A DNA stretch of 64,000 bases from positions 90,880,581 through 90,944,580 of the forward strand of contig NC_062225.1 of the NCBI RefSeq assembly GCF_902686445.1. Reading direction: 5' to 3'. Each line of letters begins with the position of its first letter. Positions within the stretch are counted from its first letter, which is position 1. Of this stretch, positions 35,011 through 45,240 are shown one piece after another. Origin of the DNA: Sciurus carolinensis. Lineage: Eukaryota > Chordata > Mammalia > Rodentia > Sciuridae. Both the position numbers and the translations under genes were made by a program. The notes under the pieces are model-generated. The model saw nothing but the letters and a program-made list of their open reading frames with translations. It was not told the DNA's origin and made no database searches.

Positions 35011-35959
35011 CACAGCTGCAGTGTGTGACATACCCAGTCCCTCCTTTAGCATTCATATTCTGCAACCATGTGTGCTTGCTTCATGCCAGGACAAGTTCCA
35101 TTCGTTACGGAATGTGAGGAATTCACCTCAAACCAGGTAAACACTACCTATTGCTCTTGAGCCCTGGTAAAACAACTTGTTTGCGCAGTACAATGTACAG
35201 ACAGCATGTATGAAATGAAGGAGAAACGTAAAACTCTGGGCATGAAGTAAACTTACAATCGAATGCAGGCTTGTCTGTCTATATCTGGAAGAGGGTACCA
35301 CCACTGTTCAGCAAAGGCCCCCAAAGAAAACCCACCACAAGAAACAAAAGTTTGAACCCATGTACTGAGGTCATTAGAATATAGGAAGCACTGTTTGGCC
35401 TGCTTTTAGGACCTGATCACCTTCCCAAGGCCCCATTCTCCTGACATTGCCAGGTGGCAGGTGTGCCAGAATCCAGTGGATGCGCCTACATTGCCTTCTT
35501 CCTCTGCACTGTTTTTTGTCCTTGCTCCAGGCACCTTAGATTATTGGATGGAGACTAGAGGGAACTTAACCTTGTTCTTCTGGGGGTTCTGAGGTCCCCA
35601 ACTCCATACGTGCCTTCTCCTCACCTGCCTACGCTTCCTAGTTAAAGCAGAAATGAGAGCACAGAAGCAACAAGTCTTCTCCCAAGAGGCCTATCCTGTG
35701 GTCCAGACTCCAAGGACCAGGGTGGCTCCCACACAGAGAGGGTGCATGAGGGTGAGTACACGTGAAGGCTGCTCTACAGCGGCCTCCTGGAGACTGGGGG
35801 ACTTGAGGCCCAACAACTGCCAGGAACTTGAAGCCCAGGCAGGGCCACACTTGGAGAAAAAGGCACCAGTGGTGGCAGCTGTGGCTTGGGGGCCTTGCAG
35901 CAGGGAGGTACTTTGGGTACCTTGGTGCTGGACCTTCCCCATCGCTGTGAGCATGCTCT
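35011..35959. other. Unique non-coding sequence
   Basis: No gene is recognised. Frames at 35638-36072 run into the following minisatellite and have no domain. Confidence 0.4.
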
Positions 35960-36970
35960 TAGGCTGGATAGTCTTACGGGATGGATTGCAACTCCTCAAA
36001 GTGCACATGTTGATGTCCCTGTCCCATGTTGATGTCCCTATCCCCATGTTGATGTCCCTATCCCCATGTTGATGTCCCTGTCCACATGTTGATGTCCCTG
36101 TCCCATGTTGATGTCCCTATCCCCATGTTGATGTCCCTATCCCATGTTGATGTCCCTGTCCACATGTTGATGTCCCTGTCCCATGTTGATGTCCCTATCC
36201 CATGTTGATGTCCCTGTCCACATGTTGATGTCCCTGTCCCATGTTGATGTCCCTATCCCCATGTTGATGCCCCTATCCCATGTTGATGTCCCTATCCCAT
36301 GTTGATGTCCCTGTCCCATGTTGATGTCCCTATCCCCATGTTGATGTCCCTATCCCATGTTGATGTCCCTGTCCACATGTTGATGTCCCTGTCCACATGT
36401 TGATGTCCCTATCCCCATGTTGATGTCCCTATCCCATGTTGATGTCCTATCCCCATGTTGATGTCCCTATCCCATGTTGATGTCCCTATCCCCATGTTGA
36501 TGTCCCTATCCCCATGTTGATGTCCCTATCCCCATGTTGATGTCCCTATCCCATGTTGATGTCCCTGTCCACATGTTGATGTCCCTATCCCCATGTTTTA
36601 TTTGTGCTCTTATATGGAAATAGGGTCATTGGAGAAGTGATGAGTTAAGATGAAATCGTGCTTGAGTAGAGTGGGCGGCCAATCCAGTCCTTTATAAATG
36701 GGAGAAATCTGGAGACTGACACACTCAAGAAGCACATCTCCTGAGGATGAAGGCAGAGCTATTGCTGAGGAGCGCCGGAGACGGCTGGCAAGCTGCCGGA
36801 AGCCAGGAAGGAGGTCTGGAGCACACTCTCCCCAAAGCCCTGGGCAGGTACTCACTCTGCCCACGCACTGATCCCAGACTTCAGCCTCCACGACTGGGAG
36901 AGGGCAAGTGTCTATTGTTTAAGCCTCCATTTTGTGCCTCCTTGTGACATCCTCCTAAGCAAACTAACAC
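35960..36970 (+). mobile_element. MLT1 LTR carrying an expanded minisatellite
   Basis: The left part ('gatggattgcaactcctcaa' then 'agtgcacatgttgatg') is the start of an MLT1 LTR. The right part, from 36593, continues the same LTR in order with 'atggaaatagggtcattgga', 'cctttataaatgggagaa', 'aagctgccggaagccaggaa', 'gacttcagcctccacgactg' and 'gtttaagcctccattttgtg', ending 'agcaaactaacac'. Between them the LTR's own 'catatgttgaagccctaacc'-like segment has been copied about 30 times. Without the array the LTR would be about 430 bp, normal for MLT1. Confidence 0.85.
36007..36592. repeat. 19-20 bp minisatellite, about 30 copies, inside MLT1
   Basis: Thirty direct copies of ATGTTGATGTCCCTRTCCM(C) run without spacers. 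Four main unit types differ at the end: GTCCAC, GTCCC, ATCCCC and ATCCC. They recur in mixed runs such as AC-type then GTCCC then ATCCCC, which points to duplication of blocks of two to four units. Two units are off-type (a GATGCCC at about 36269 and a one-base-short GATGTCC TATCCCC at about 36445). The minus-strand frame at 36137-36319 (INMGIGTSTWDRD-like) is a product of the array. Confidence 0.97.
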
Positions 36971-37204
36971 GTATGGGAATAGACCTTCCTCTCACCCATA
37001 AAGCAGGGCCAGAGAGAAGTTCAGTGCTGTGGGACAGCAGAGCAATCGCCTCAAGTGACACCAGGGATCCCCTGATGGGAAGAGAGAGTGGTTAAGGATA
37101 TTTGAAGAACAGCGGCTTTCATTATGTATGTAGACAGAGCCAAAGAAATCTGTTAACTGTCTTTACCAATCCCAGCTTTACCAATCGGTTTGTAAGGTCC
37201 TGAC

Positions 37205-37460
37205 CCAAGCAGTCACCGAGGCTTCTCCCTCTTCACTCCTGCCCCACCATGCACCATCAGTCTTTGAAGCTCACCAGATCTGCCCTGGTGATGGCTCTCC
37301 TATCTTTCTTCTTCACTCCTACTGTCCTGAGTTTTGGAGATGTCACCATTTCTTGCCTTGACCAGCAAAACTATGTTCTGACTGCTCCTCTAAAGTCCAA
37401 CCTTCCCAAATGCAAATGCTACAAGTGCATTGAGGGTTCTGTAAAGTACACATGATAAAA
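37205..37460 (+). mobile_element. LINE-2 fragment, plus strand
   Basis: 'cttctccctcttcactcctg' then 'caccatgcaccatcagtctt' and 'gtcaccatttcttgccttgacc' match, in order, the L2 reverse transcriptase C-terminal region (the part encoding an ISxLDYCN-like motif). The 68-codon frame at 37249-37455 looks at first like a small secreted peptide, with a hydrophobic N-terminus, but it lies wholly inside this L2 fragment. Confidence 0.6.
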
Positions 37461-38239
37461 CCCTTAACCTAAATGTGAAACTGCAGGAATCTCTTCTCTC
37501 CAGAATATGTGTGCTTAAAAATCCAAGCTGCTGACTGAGCTCAGATTTTCACACCCATTCCGTGATCCAGGAAGCCTGGGTTCATCTTTATAAAACCAGA
37601 GAGTGATGACCGTATCTCCTTCTAGTCGGGTGGGCAGAATGAATTTCCCATTAGAGAGCACCTGGCGTACCATTTAACACAGAGTTGCTTGATAAGTAAC
37701 AAAAGCCTCTGTAAGTGTCTCATGTTTCAGGTCTCTGTACTCCGTTATAATCACTCCAGAACGCTGGCACTTTCAGGACAAATTGAGTCATATTGTTTCA
37801 TAGATGGCTGCCATGGGCTTCCCAGGGCTCTATTTGCCTTGAAAACTGATTTATTTTTTAATGCCTGGGGTCTTTTCATGAAGCCTTTCCTGCCTACAGG
37901 TAGACTCCGTCACACGCCTGCCTGTGTTCAGTGCAGTTCTGTAGAATTCTTTCTTGGCAGAGGACACCACACAGCAAGAGTTGACTTAGATTTTCCTCCC
38001 AGGGATCTGCACTTGACCAGCCTTAGAAAGTCCTCACTGCACACTTTAAAAATAAAATCCGTCTGGTTTTTATAACCAAAGGTAAAATTTCTATGTCTTG
38101 TCCTCCAAAGTGATCAGCTCAGGACAAACTTCCTGATGCAGCAGTGAAGAAATAATAGATTTGGTAATGTATTCTTAAGAACTGCTGCATTCAGACCCTA
38201 AGTGACAGAATCAGGAACAATGACTCAAGTCTTCCAGTA
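37461..38239. other. Unique non-coding sequence
   Basis: No gene is recognised. The frame at 37689-38075 starts at a non-ATG codon and has no domain. Confidence 0.4.
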
Positions 38240-38710
38240 GTCAGGTTAGACTGGTCATCGCTGTGACCAAAATACCTAACAAGAATAACTTAGACGGGGG
38301 AAGAGATTTTGCCTCACAGTGTCAGGGGATTCAGGTTAGCTGGCTCCATTGATTTGGGCTTGAGGTGAAGCAGAACATCATGGAGAAAAGAAACTGCTCA
38401 GCTTACACAGAGAGGAAGCAGAGTGAGCCGGGAGGGAACCAGGGACAAGGTACAGTTCCCAAGGCCATGATCCCAGTGACCTCCAACTATGTCCCCATGC
38501 AGACCCTTTCCACCACTGCTCAGCAGGCAGGGGATTCAGGTTCAGGTGTCAGGGGATTCAGGTCAGCTGTCAGTGGATTGACCCACTGGTGAGGACCAAA
38601 CCCTCATAATCCAGTCCCTTCCCCAAAGCCTCACTGCTGCACAGGTTGCTTTGGGGACCAAGTCTTCAGCACATGATTCTTGGGGAACACTTCAAATGCA
38701 AACCACAGCA
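38240..38710 (-). mobile_element. MaLR-type LTR, second and more diverged copy
   Basis: 'catcgctgtgaccaaaatac' then 'ggcttgaggtgaagcagaacatcatgg', 'accctcataatccagtccct' and a final 'cttggggaacacttcaaatg' match the family seen at 3786-4210 in the same orientation. Near 38528-38575 the segment 'caggggattcaggt' is duplicated locally. Confidence 0.7.
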
Positions 38711-39972
38711 AAGGTCAATATCCCAGGCTGGTTCAACGTAAGCACACAAGTGTGAGAGTGTTGGTTAGAGATGGGCATGAAAATCCAGCAAGAAGCAAGT
38801 ACCTCTCTTTTCCACCTATGTTCCCTCACATGGAAGTCATCATGGGATTATCCTCACGTTCCTCAGAGTGTGAGAAAAACAGAGCAAGTTGTGAGTTCAG
38901 TGTTGTATTTTGCAATTCTGTGCTCTTTTCCCAAGAGCCTTGTGTGTCTTGTTCGAAAGAAACAGGAAAGAAAGTGGAGCTGGGACCTCCCCGCGCAGAG
39001 GGAGGACCATCTGCCAGGGTCCCCCTTGTTCATGAAGGGGAAGAACAATGCCTGTGGGCACACCTCCGAGGTCAAAAGGGCGGATGGCCACTTGTGACCA
39101 AGCACAATCAGGTGCTCAGAAACACCTGAGGCGTCACTCCGCCTGGGTTCGTCTTCCCGTCACCTCCCGCGTCAGCATGAACGTCTGCTCTCAGCACTGA
39201 ACGCAATTGCAAATATCTGTGAGCCTCATTGAAGGTGGCAGTTTCTTCCTGTTAAGTCTCCAAAGCCTAAGACAGGTCCCAGCTTGACCTATGTCTTGTG
39301 CTACATATACAAATATGTAGAAATAATGTCAAGAAGTGACTAAGATCAGAATTAGCCATTACACACCATCAGGAGAGCGCTTGGTGAGCTTCTGGCTTTT
39401 CTTTTATATCTATCATAGTTTCTAAAGTAAAACTCAACTTTAAACATTCATTGGGAATGCAAACTCTTATTCTAAATAAACACAGGATCAGGCACTGGGC
39501 AGACATCGATTCGAAAAGTAGTGTCCTAAACCTTAGAACTTCTGCTCACTCTGATTGATGGTCTATGGGAACATCGGCAATTTAATGAGACATTAGGTAA
39601 TTTTCAAAATATTAAAATATATGTGAAATCCAATGCAAAACCACTGAAAGAAAGAGAACAGAGATGCATGCTGAATTCCTGCATGCTGATTATTGTCCTA
39701 ATGACTCAAGGGTGCCACCCTGGGAGTGCTCGGCAGAGGGCCTGGCACACACTGGCCTCAGAGAGTGCCGCTTGCTGCCCTGTAGCAGAGTCTGCACCCA
39801 CCCTCCCTTGCACTTCTTCCTACAGTAGGGTCTGGGATGTGGTTGTCCTGCTGAGCAGCTCAGAATCTTCAGGTTTGTTGAAGGGACGGCACTTACTTCA
39901 AGTTCAAGGGCAAATACCCATTTTTTGGCAAAATATCAAAATATCATAAGTACTTTCTAGGGATACAGTTAA

Positions 39973-39977
<5 letters not shown>
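38711..39977. other. Unique non-coding sequence
   Basis: No exon or confident repeat is recognised. The frame at 38680-39129 is 149 codons but begins within the preceding LTR and has no domain. Confidence 0.4.

Positions 39978-40019
<42 letters not shown>
39978..40019. repeat. (GA)n microsatellite
   Basis: About 21 perfect GA units follow a short A run. Confidence 0.97.
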
Positions 40020-40020
<1 letters not shown>

Positions 40021-41079
40021 CCCACAGCTTATCTATAGTGCACATGGTAATTGATCCACTGCTGTGCAGCTGAACCCTGCTCTCCCACTGTGGGTACAGG
40101 ACCGTATGTCTGCTCAGACCACCTTTGGTTCTAAGTCACATCTTTGAATTTTGAACGTGTAGCTCGCTCCTGTACCTGGGCCAACCTCAAGTTTTGCAAG
40201 TGTTGCCTATTTAAAGACAGAATGAGAAGAGTTCTCCTCTTTGACTATTTTTCCGACACTGATCTGAGATTTTATATATACACACATGATATACAAATTT
40301 AAATATATACATACATATACACTCAAAATTATATATATAATACATATACACAAATATAAACATATACGCTCAGGTGTATATATTTGTGTATCTATATACA
40401 TATTTATATTTACATATCTGACTTTCCTGATAAATACAGATGAACATGAGCTTCTGTAAAAACTAGCCTCAGGCTGGTGCCTGAGAGGACGAAGCCTCCG
40501 AGTGAGCCACTGAAAGCCACCGTGCTCTTCAGACGCATTCACAGCAAGGATAAGGTCATCAGCACTAAAAGGACAGTGATTTCTCTTTTTCTTTTTTATG
40601 CACTGGGCAGTGCTTCTCAGAACACAGGTAAGGAAGGGCCTCCTCCCCTTCCCTGTCCCCAGCAGTGGGATCCAGCCCAGCACATCCCGGCACAGGCCTG
40701 TCTCCTGAGCCGCCCGAGCGATGGTTGCCAACCATATACTTCTCTGTGCATGACCAGCCAGCTGCCGACCTCCAGGAGGGAAAAACAAAGAGGAAAGGAG
40801 GCAGGTGTGTGGAAGGAGGCCTCGGAAAGTTCAGACCAAGGGAAGGACGGAGCAGGAGGCAGGAAGGTGTAAGACGCAGGGAAAGACGAGAAGACGCAGA
40901 ACACACCAGAGGATGAGGGTGGCCCTCAGGGAGATGCCAATGGCACCTGGAAAGGCAGGAACGAAGCCAGAGCCACAGGAGGAGAGGAGGTGGTGCCATC
41001 GGAGGGCTGGAACCTCTCAGTCGAAAGCCTTGGGGGCTTCTGTGCAGGAGTGCGTGAGCCATCCGCCCATCCCTCCGTC
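40020..41079. other. Unique sequence with a TA/CA-rich segment
   Basis: 40265-40420 is rich in alternating 'atatac' and 'catata' and may form cruciforms. The rest is unique. Overlapping Arg/Gly/Glu-rich frames at 40565-41203 lie on both strands and show no domain. Confidence 0.45.
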
Positions 41080-41200
41080 CTGCATTCATCGGACAGATCT
41101 TTACAGGCAAGTGGTGCCTTCCAGGTACTGCGTCAGGCTGCGGGGCACAGCTTCGTCCTGCTGTCGAGGACTTCAAACTCTAGCAGGAGAAGAAGGACCG
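41080..41200 (-). mobile_element. L2 3' end fragment, minus strand, diverged
   Basis: 'cattcatcggacagatcttt' then 'ccaggtactgcgtcaggctg' and 'aggacttcaaactctagcag' resemble the reverse complement of the L2 3' end. Confidence 0.5.
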
Positions 41201-43246
41201 TAATCTCGCAAACCAGCAAAGAAGTAGGACGTTCCTCGTTACAGGGTTCCCCGGTCCTATGGTAAGGGAGGTACCAGGAGCGAGGGTCTCGATTCCTTCA
41301 GCTGTGTGTGTTGAGACCCCCTCCTCCTGAGGCAAGGATACAGGAGGTAGGGCCACTGAGAAGTGACAGCAGCAGAAGCACCGTGAGGGCGCGGCCCTCC
41401 TGAGGACCTAGCACCTTTGTAGGAAGAGGCCACAGACCCAGCCTGTTCTCTGCATCGCGTAAGACGCCTCGCCAGAGCCAACCAGGCTGCACCCAGGCTT
41501 CCAGCCTCCAGAACCAGGAAGCACAGACATCTCTTGCTCATAAATCACCCAACCAAAGCGTCTTGCTGTGGGAGCCCAGCAGATGGAGATGGGGGAGAGG
41601 GTGAAGAGTAAGGCTGGGGACGGGCCTCGGGGAAGGCCAGGCCAGCTCCCGCTCTCTGCCTCCGCGATGCTGCCCCAGGACAGCTTCGGTCAAAGCTCCC
41701 AGGCGAATTTTCAAAACTCCAATGTCTCGAAGGAAGAAAACACTTAGAGGTTAAGTGTTCAAATGCAAAGTCCATGAGCACTGTTTTCATTATACTTTTC
41801 TCCATTTTCTTAAAAGTCTATTTTTTTTTTTTTTCAAAAAAATTTAAGAAGAAAGAAACTTAGGAAGAACTAACGGGATAAGCCTTTCCCAATGTCTGCC
41901 TCTAATGATTCCCTTCATCGTGCCCTAGATCTCTAGTGACAACCTCTTTATCACATGTGTTTCTTAATAATAACAACAGACAATCCAAGGTCAGTTTGAT
42001 GGGGGCCAAGAGTAAGCCATGGGCAGGGTCAAATGCAACATGGAAGATGTGTGTTGGACTCCGTTCCACAGCGGGGCCGCGGCACATCCATTGATTGACT
42101 TCCAGCTTCCAAGCGCTCATTTTAAGAGGGAGCTCAGACAGCCTGACTGGCTGAAATCTTGGGAGGACTGATCAGATGATATATAAATGCACACAAAAAT
42201 ATACAACTTCCAGAGAATGCTGGCATGCCCCAGGGGGACAGCCTGTAGACTCCACCTGGACTTGCACCCCAGCCAGAGTGACTTCCCCCACACAGGTGAG
42301 GGATCCGTGAGCTGGGCTACGTGGAGCTGCACGTTTGAACTCACACAGTTGTGTGGTTTTCCATTCAAAACAAAATATACAACACCGAAATGATGGCAGG
42401 GTCGGAGTCGTCAGGGCATTGCACTGAAATTCCATTTTTCAGAGCAGAAGGGTGCTCTTCATCTGCCTAGACAGCCTGCATCTACTAAGCACTGATTTCA
42501 AAAGGTGATAATTAATACGTGGCTTGAAACAAGCTTGAAGAGAGAAAGAGCACCAATCAATGAGTCCACATGGTGCCCCACGTACAGAACGCAGGAGCCA
42601 GGCAAGCAGGGTGTGCAGACCGCTTTGAATCACAGCAGAACCAGGCTCATTGTCATTAATGACGGGCGCCCATTGTGAGTTAGGAAATTTCACAAATTAG
42701 CAAGTCAGAAAAAAACATAATTAAAAGAATTAGGGACACTGAATCATGGTATGTGCAGGGTTCATTTATTTTGACAAGTATAATTTAATTTTACTTGTTT
42801 AGGGTAATATTTCATAGTATACTAATGAATGCACTCTTGTCTCTTTTGTAAAAGTAATGAAATACTAGTAACGTGAGCCCTCACTGCTGCTCTCTGTTAC
42901 TGAATTGCCCCTGACAGGAGAGGTAAGACCACCGCCGGGTTTGCACTTGAGCGGCTGGGCTGGAGCAGCGGCGGCATGGTGGGAATTAGAAGTCACCACG
43001 GTGGAGCAGGAAGGTGCTCCGTCCATGTTCATGAGAGAAGATGCAGAATGCAAAGAGAGGCATTAAGTGAAGGCTTTGTGGCCGTCTCCTGGTCCCACAT
43101 AGGGCTCTCTCCTCTGGGGAATCAGAACGGAGGCAATACTTCTCCAGGACTCGCTGGTCTCTGTCAGTGCCCCTGACGTCCTCCAAGGCAAGGGGACTGA
43201 GAACCTACAGCTTTGCTCTAGCTCATTGTTTTGTCTTCTTTTGCTG
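41201..43246. other. Unique sequence with a homeodomain-motif cluster
   Basis: No gene is recognised. A T-run at 41821-41836 is followed by an A-run. At 42640-42730 the sequence holds a palindromic TCATTAATGA (42653-42662), a CATTGTG SOX-like motif and several TAATT cores, as in some developmental enhancers. This is inference only. Confidence 0.4.
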
Positions 43247-43262
43247 TTTTTTTTTTTTTTTT
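43247..43262. repeat. Poly(T) run
   Basis: Sixteen T residues precede sequence that resembles LINE-1 3' UTR. The run may be the remnant of a poly(A) tail on the minus strand. Confidence 0.85.
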
Positions 43263-43599
43263 CCTCACAATCTTTTCATAGCTTTACTGAGATACCACTG
43301 ACAAGGAATTTTTATTTAAGTGTCCAGTGCGATACGTATATGCATACATACAAACTCTGTGAAGTAGCCCCATAATCGATCTGATGAGCACATGCCTCCG
43401 TTCTCAAGGTGACCATTTCCTTCTTCCCTCCCTTCCTTCCTCTGTGGGGACACTGAAGCCTCATCTGCCCTCAAGGACCATCACAAGTGCACAATGCAAT
43501 ACCGGCGACCACGGCGCACTGAGCATCGGGTTTCTGCAACTGGTTCATCCTGCAGAAGTGAGACGTGGTACCCTCTGGCTAACATCTCCCCACTGTTTT
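43263..43599. mobile_element. LINE-1 UTR-like fragment, probable
   Basis: 'tagctttactgagataccac' followed by 'tgacaaggaatttttattta' and 'gtgtccagtgcgatacgtat' resembles a diverged LINE-1 untranslated segment. The strand is uncertain. It abuts an ORF2 3' fragment at 43600. Confidence 0.4.
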
Positions 43600-43925
43600 G
43601 GAAATGTAAATTGGTACAGCCACCGTGGAGAGCAACACAAAGGATCCTAAAGAAATTAAAACCAGAACAACCACTGGGCCTAGCAATCCCACTTCTAGGG
43701 CACACTTGAAGAAAATGAAATTGAGCTCTCAAGAGATGTCTGCACTGCAGTCGTTGTAGAGAACTCAAAGTAGCCGAGACACAAGGGAAGCTAATGTCCA
43801 CCAACAGGTGACTCAATAGAGAAAATGCCACACACGCACACACACGCACACACGCACACACAGAGGAACATTACTGCACCTTGAAAAGAAGCATCCCTAC
43901 CACTCTGCAACACAGATGAACCTCA
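43600..43925 (+). mobile_element. LINE-1 ORF2 C-terminal fragment
   Basis: 'ggaaatgtaaattggtacag' then 'agcaatcccacttctagggc' and 'gtccaccaacaggtgactca' follow the 3' end of LINE-1 ORF2. The encoded KLVQPPWRATQRILKKLK and AIPLLG motifs are visible at about 43610-43700. A CA repeat lies inside it, and it ends near 'cagatgaacctc'. It has no functional frame. Confidence 0.8.
43829..43861. repeat. Interrupted (CA)n microsatellite inside LINE-1
   Basis: CA units are interrupted by CG at three places (CACACG). It has replaced a tandem TA/CA segment normally present in this part of LINE-1. Confidence 0.9.
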
Positions 43926-44899
43926 ATTCCCTTACACCCGACTCCTTGCTCAGCCACTTACGCCCGAGTCTGGTGGCCTGCAGCTGAGGCTCTGAGCTTC
44001 GCATCTTAGTCTCCCTTCTCTCCTGCGCTTGCTCGTTAGGTAATCTAAACCGCTCTCGGGAACATGCGAGCACTCGGATCACACACCTTGCCTGGTTCTG
44101 CATTGCCATTCATGCTAGTGATAAACTGGAGTCTGCATTCATGAACTGAAATTCAAGTCCCCACCAAATCCTCTCTCATTCTTTAATAAGTTCTATCTTT
44201 AATAAATTAGTTTATTTTATCTAATTTCCCCCACATGAGCCTAGTTCTCAGGCCTACAGTCTCATTCCTTTGGCCTCTATTTTTCTGTCTACAAATGGAA
44301 CTGGATTAACTAAACTTAGGCTCCATTTGCCTCCTTTTTATTCCATTTTATTTAATTTTCGGTTTGCTCCCTTACCTTCTGCAGTCCCTCACTTGGTCCC
44401 TCCCTCTCTCTGCTCCCTTCTCCTCACTGCACAGACTCCTGGCTTTCGACGTACCCATGCAGCCCCCATCCCCACCTTGCTTGCTCTCTGGGGTCCCAGA
44501 CTGATGCCCAGGCCTGAATGTCCTCCTGATGTCCCAACAGTACCTAGAACTAAAACTGACGCCCAGGGAAGTCCTGATGCCAGCCTTAACAGGGTCCCTC
44601 TCTACCTTCTCTGGATTGACATGCGGCTTCATCGCCACTCAAGATTGCCAGGGCAGACGCCAGGCCCTCTCACTCCAGTCACATGGTGAGCCCCAGGAAC
44701 CTTCTCCAACAACTTGGGGGCCTGCTGGCACGTTTGTGCTCTAATCTTCACTCTCACTTTCACTTCCCCTAAAAGAGCCCCCCGTTGGTCAGATTGCACC
44801 TTTCTCCCCATGAAGTCCATGCTTCCATGTGGCCATCAAGGTGTGTATGTTGTCAACCTCAAAGTTCCCCTGTAAGTTTCTCAGTTAGAATATTGTCCA
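43926..44899. other. Unique or heavily decayed non-coding sequence
   Basis: No gene is recognised. The pyrimidine-rich DNA from 44330 to 44760 may be more decayed L2, but I cannot align it with confidence. Confidence 0.35.
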
Positions 44900-45240
44900 C
44901 AGTTCCTCAAAGTCTGTGGTAAAAACTCAAGCTTCACCATAGAAGTATAGTCCTTTGTGATATTCTAGATTTTGCTCTTCTCCTAATTCACCCCTCACTT
45001 CAAAAGCTACCTTCCTGAACTGTACATTCCATCCAGGATAAAGCCTCCCATCAGAACCTCAGCTCCCTAGCCGGCCTCTCCTGATCCTCATCGAATTGTC
45101 CTATGATTAGCCACTTGGGCTTCTTCCCCACTAGAGCTTGTCCTTCAAGGCTAAGAATCTTGTCTTAGAGGTCACGAGAGCCCTGGCCTTTTTTGCCATC
45201 TCTGGCACCCAGTAGATGCTCAGTGCTGGCTGTGTGCACA
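44900..45240 (+). mobile_element. LINE-2 3' region, plus strand
   Basis: 'catccaggataaagcctccc' then 'ccactagagcttgtccttca', 'agaatcttgtcttagagg' and 'ggcacccagtagatgctcag' match the L2 3' region and terminus in order. Confidence 0.65.

Noticed and set aside
36137..36319. Repetitive minus-strand frame (GTSTWDRDINM repeats)
   Set aside because: It is a by-product of the 19-20 bp minisatellite.
36007..36592. Regularly spaced direct repeats that could suggest a CRISPR array
   Set aside because: The units are contiguous with no unique spacers, the host DNA is mammalian, and the array lies in an MLT1 LTR.
37249..37455. A 68-codon ATG frame with a hydrophobic N-terminus, like a small secreted cysteine-containing peptide
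   Set aside because: The frame lies wholly inside an L2 fragment and its 'ISCLDQQNY' region is a decayed L2 reverse transcriptase motif.
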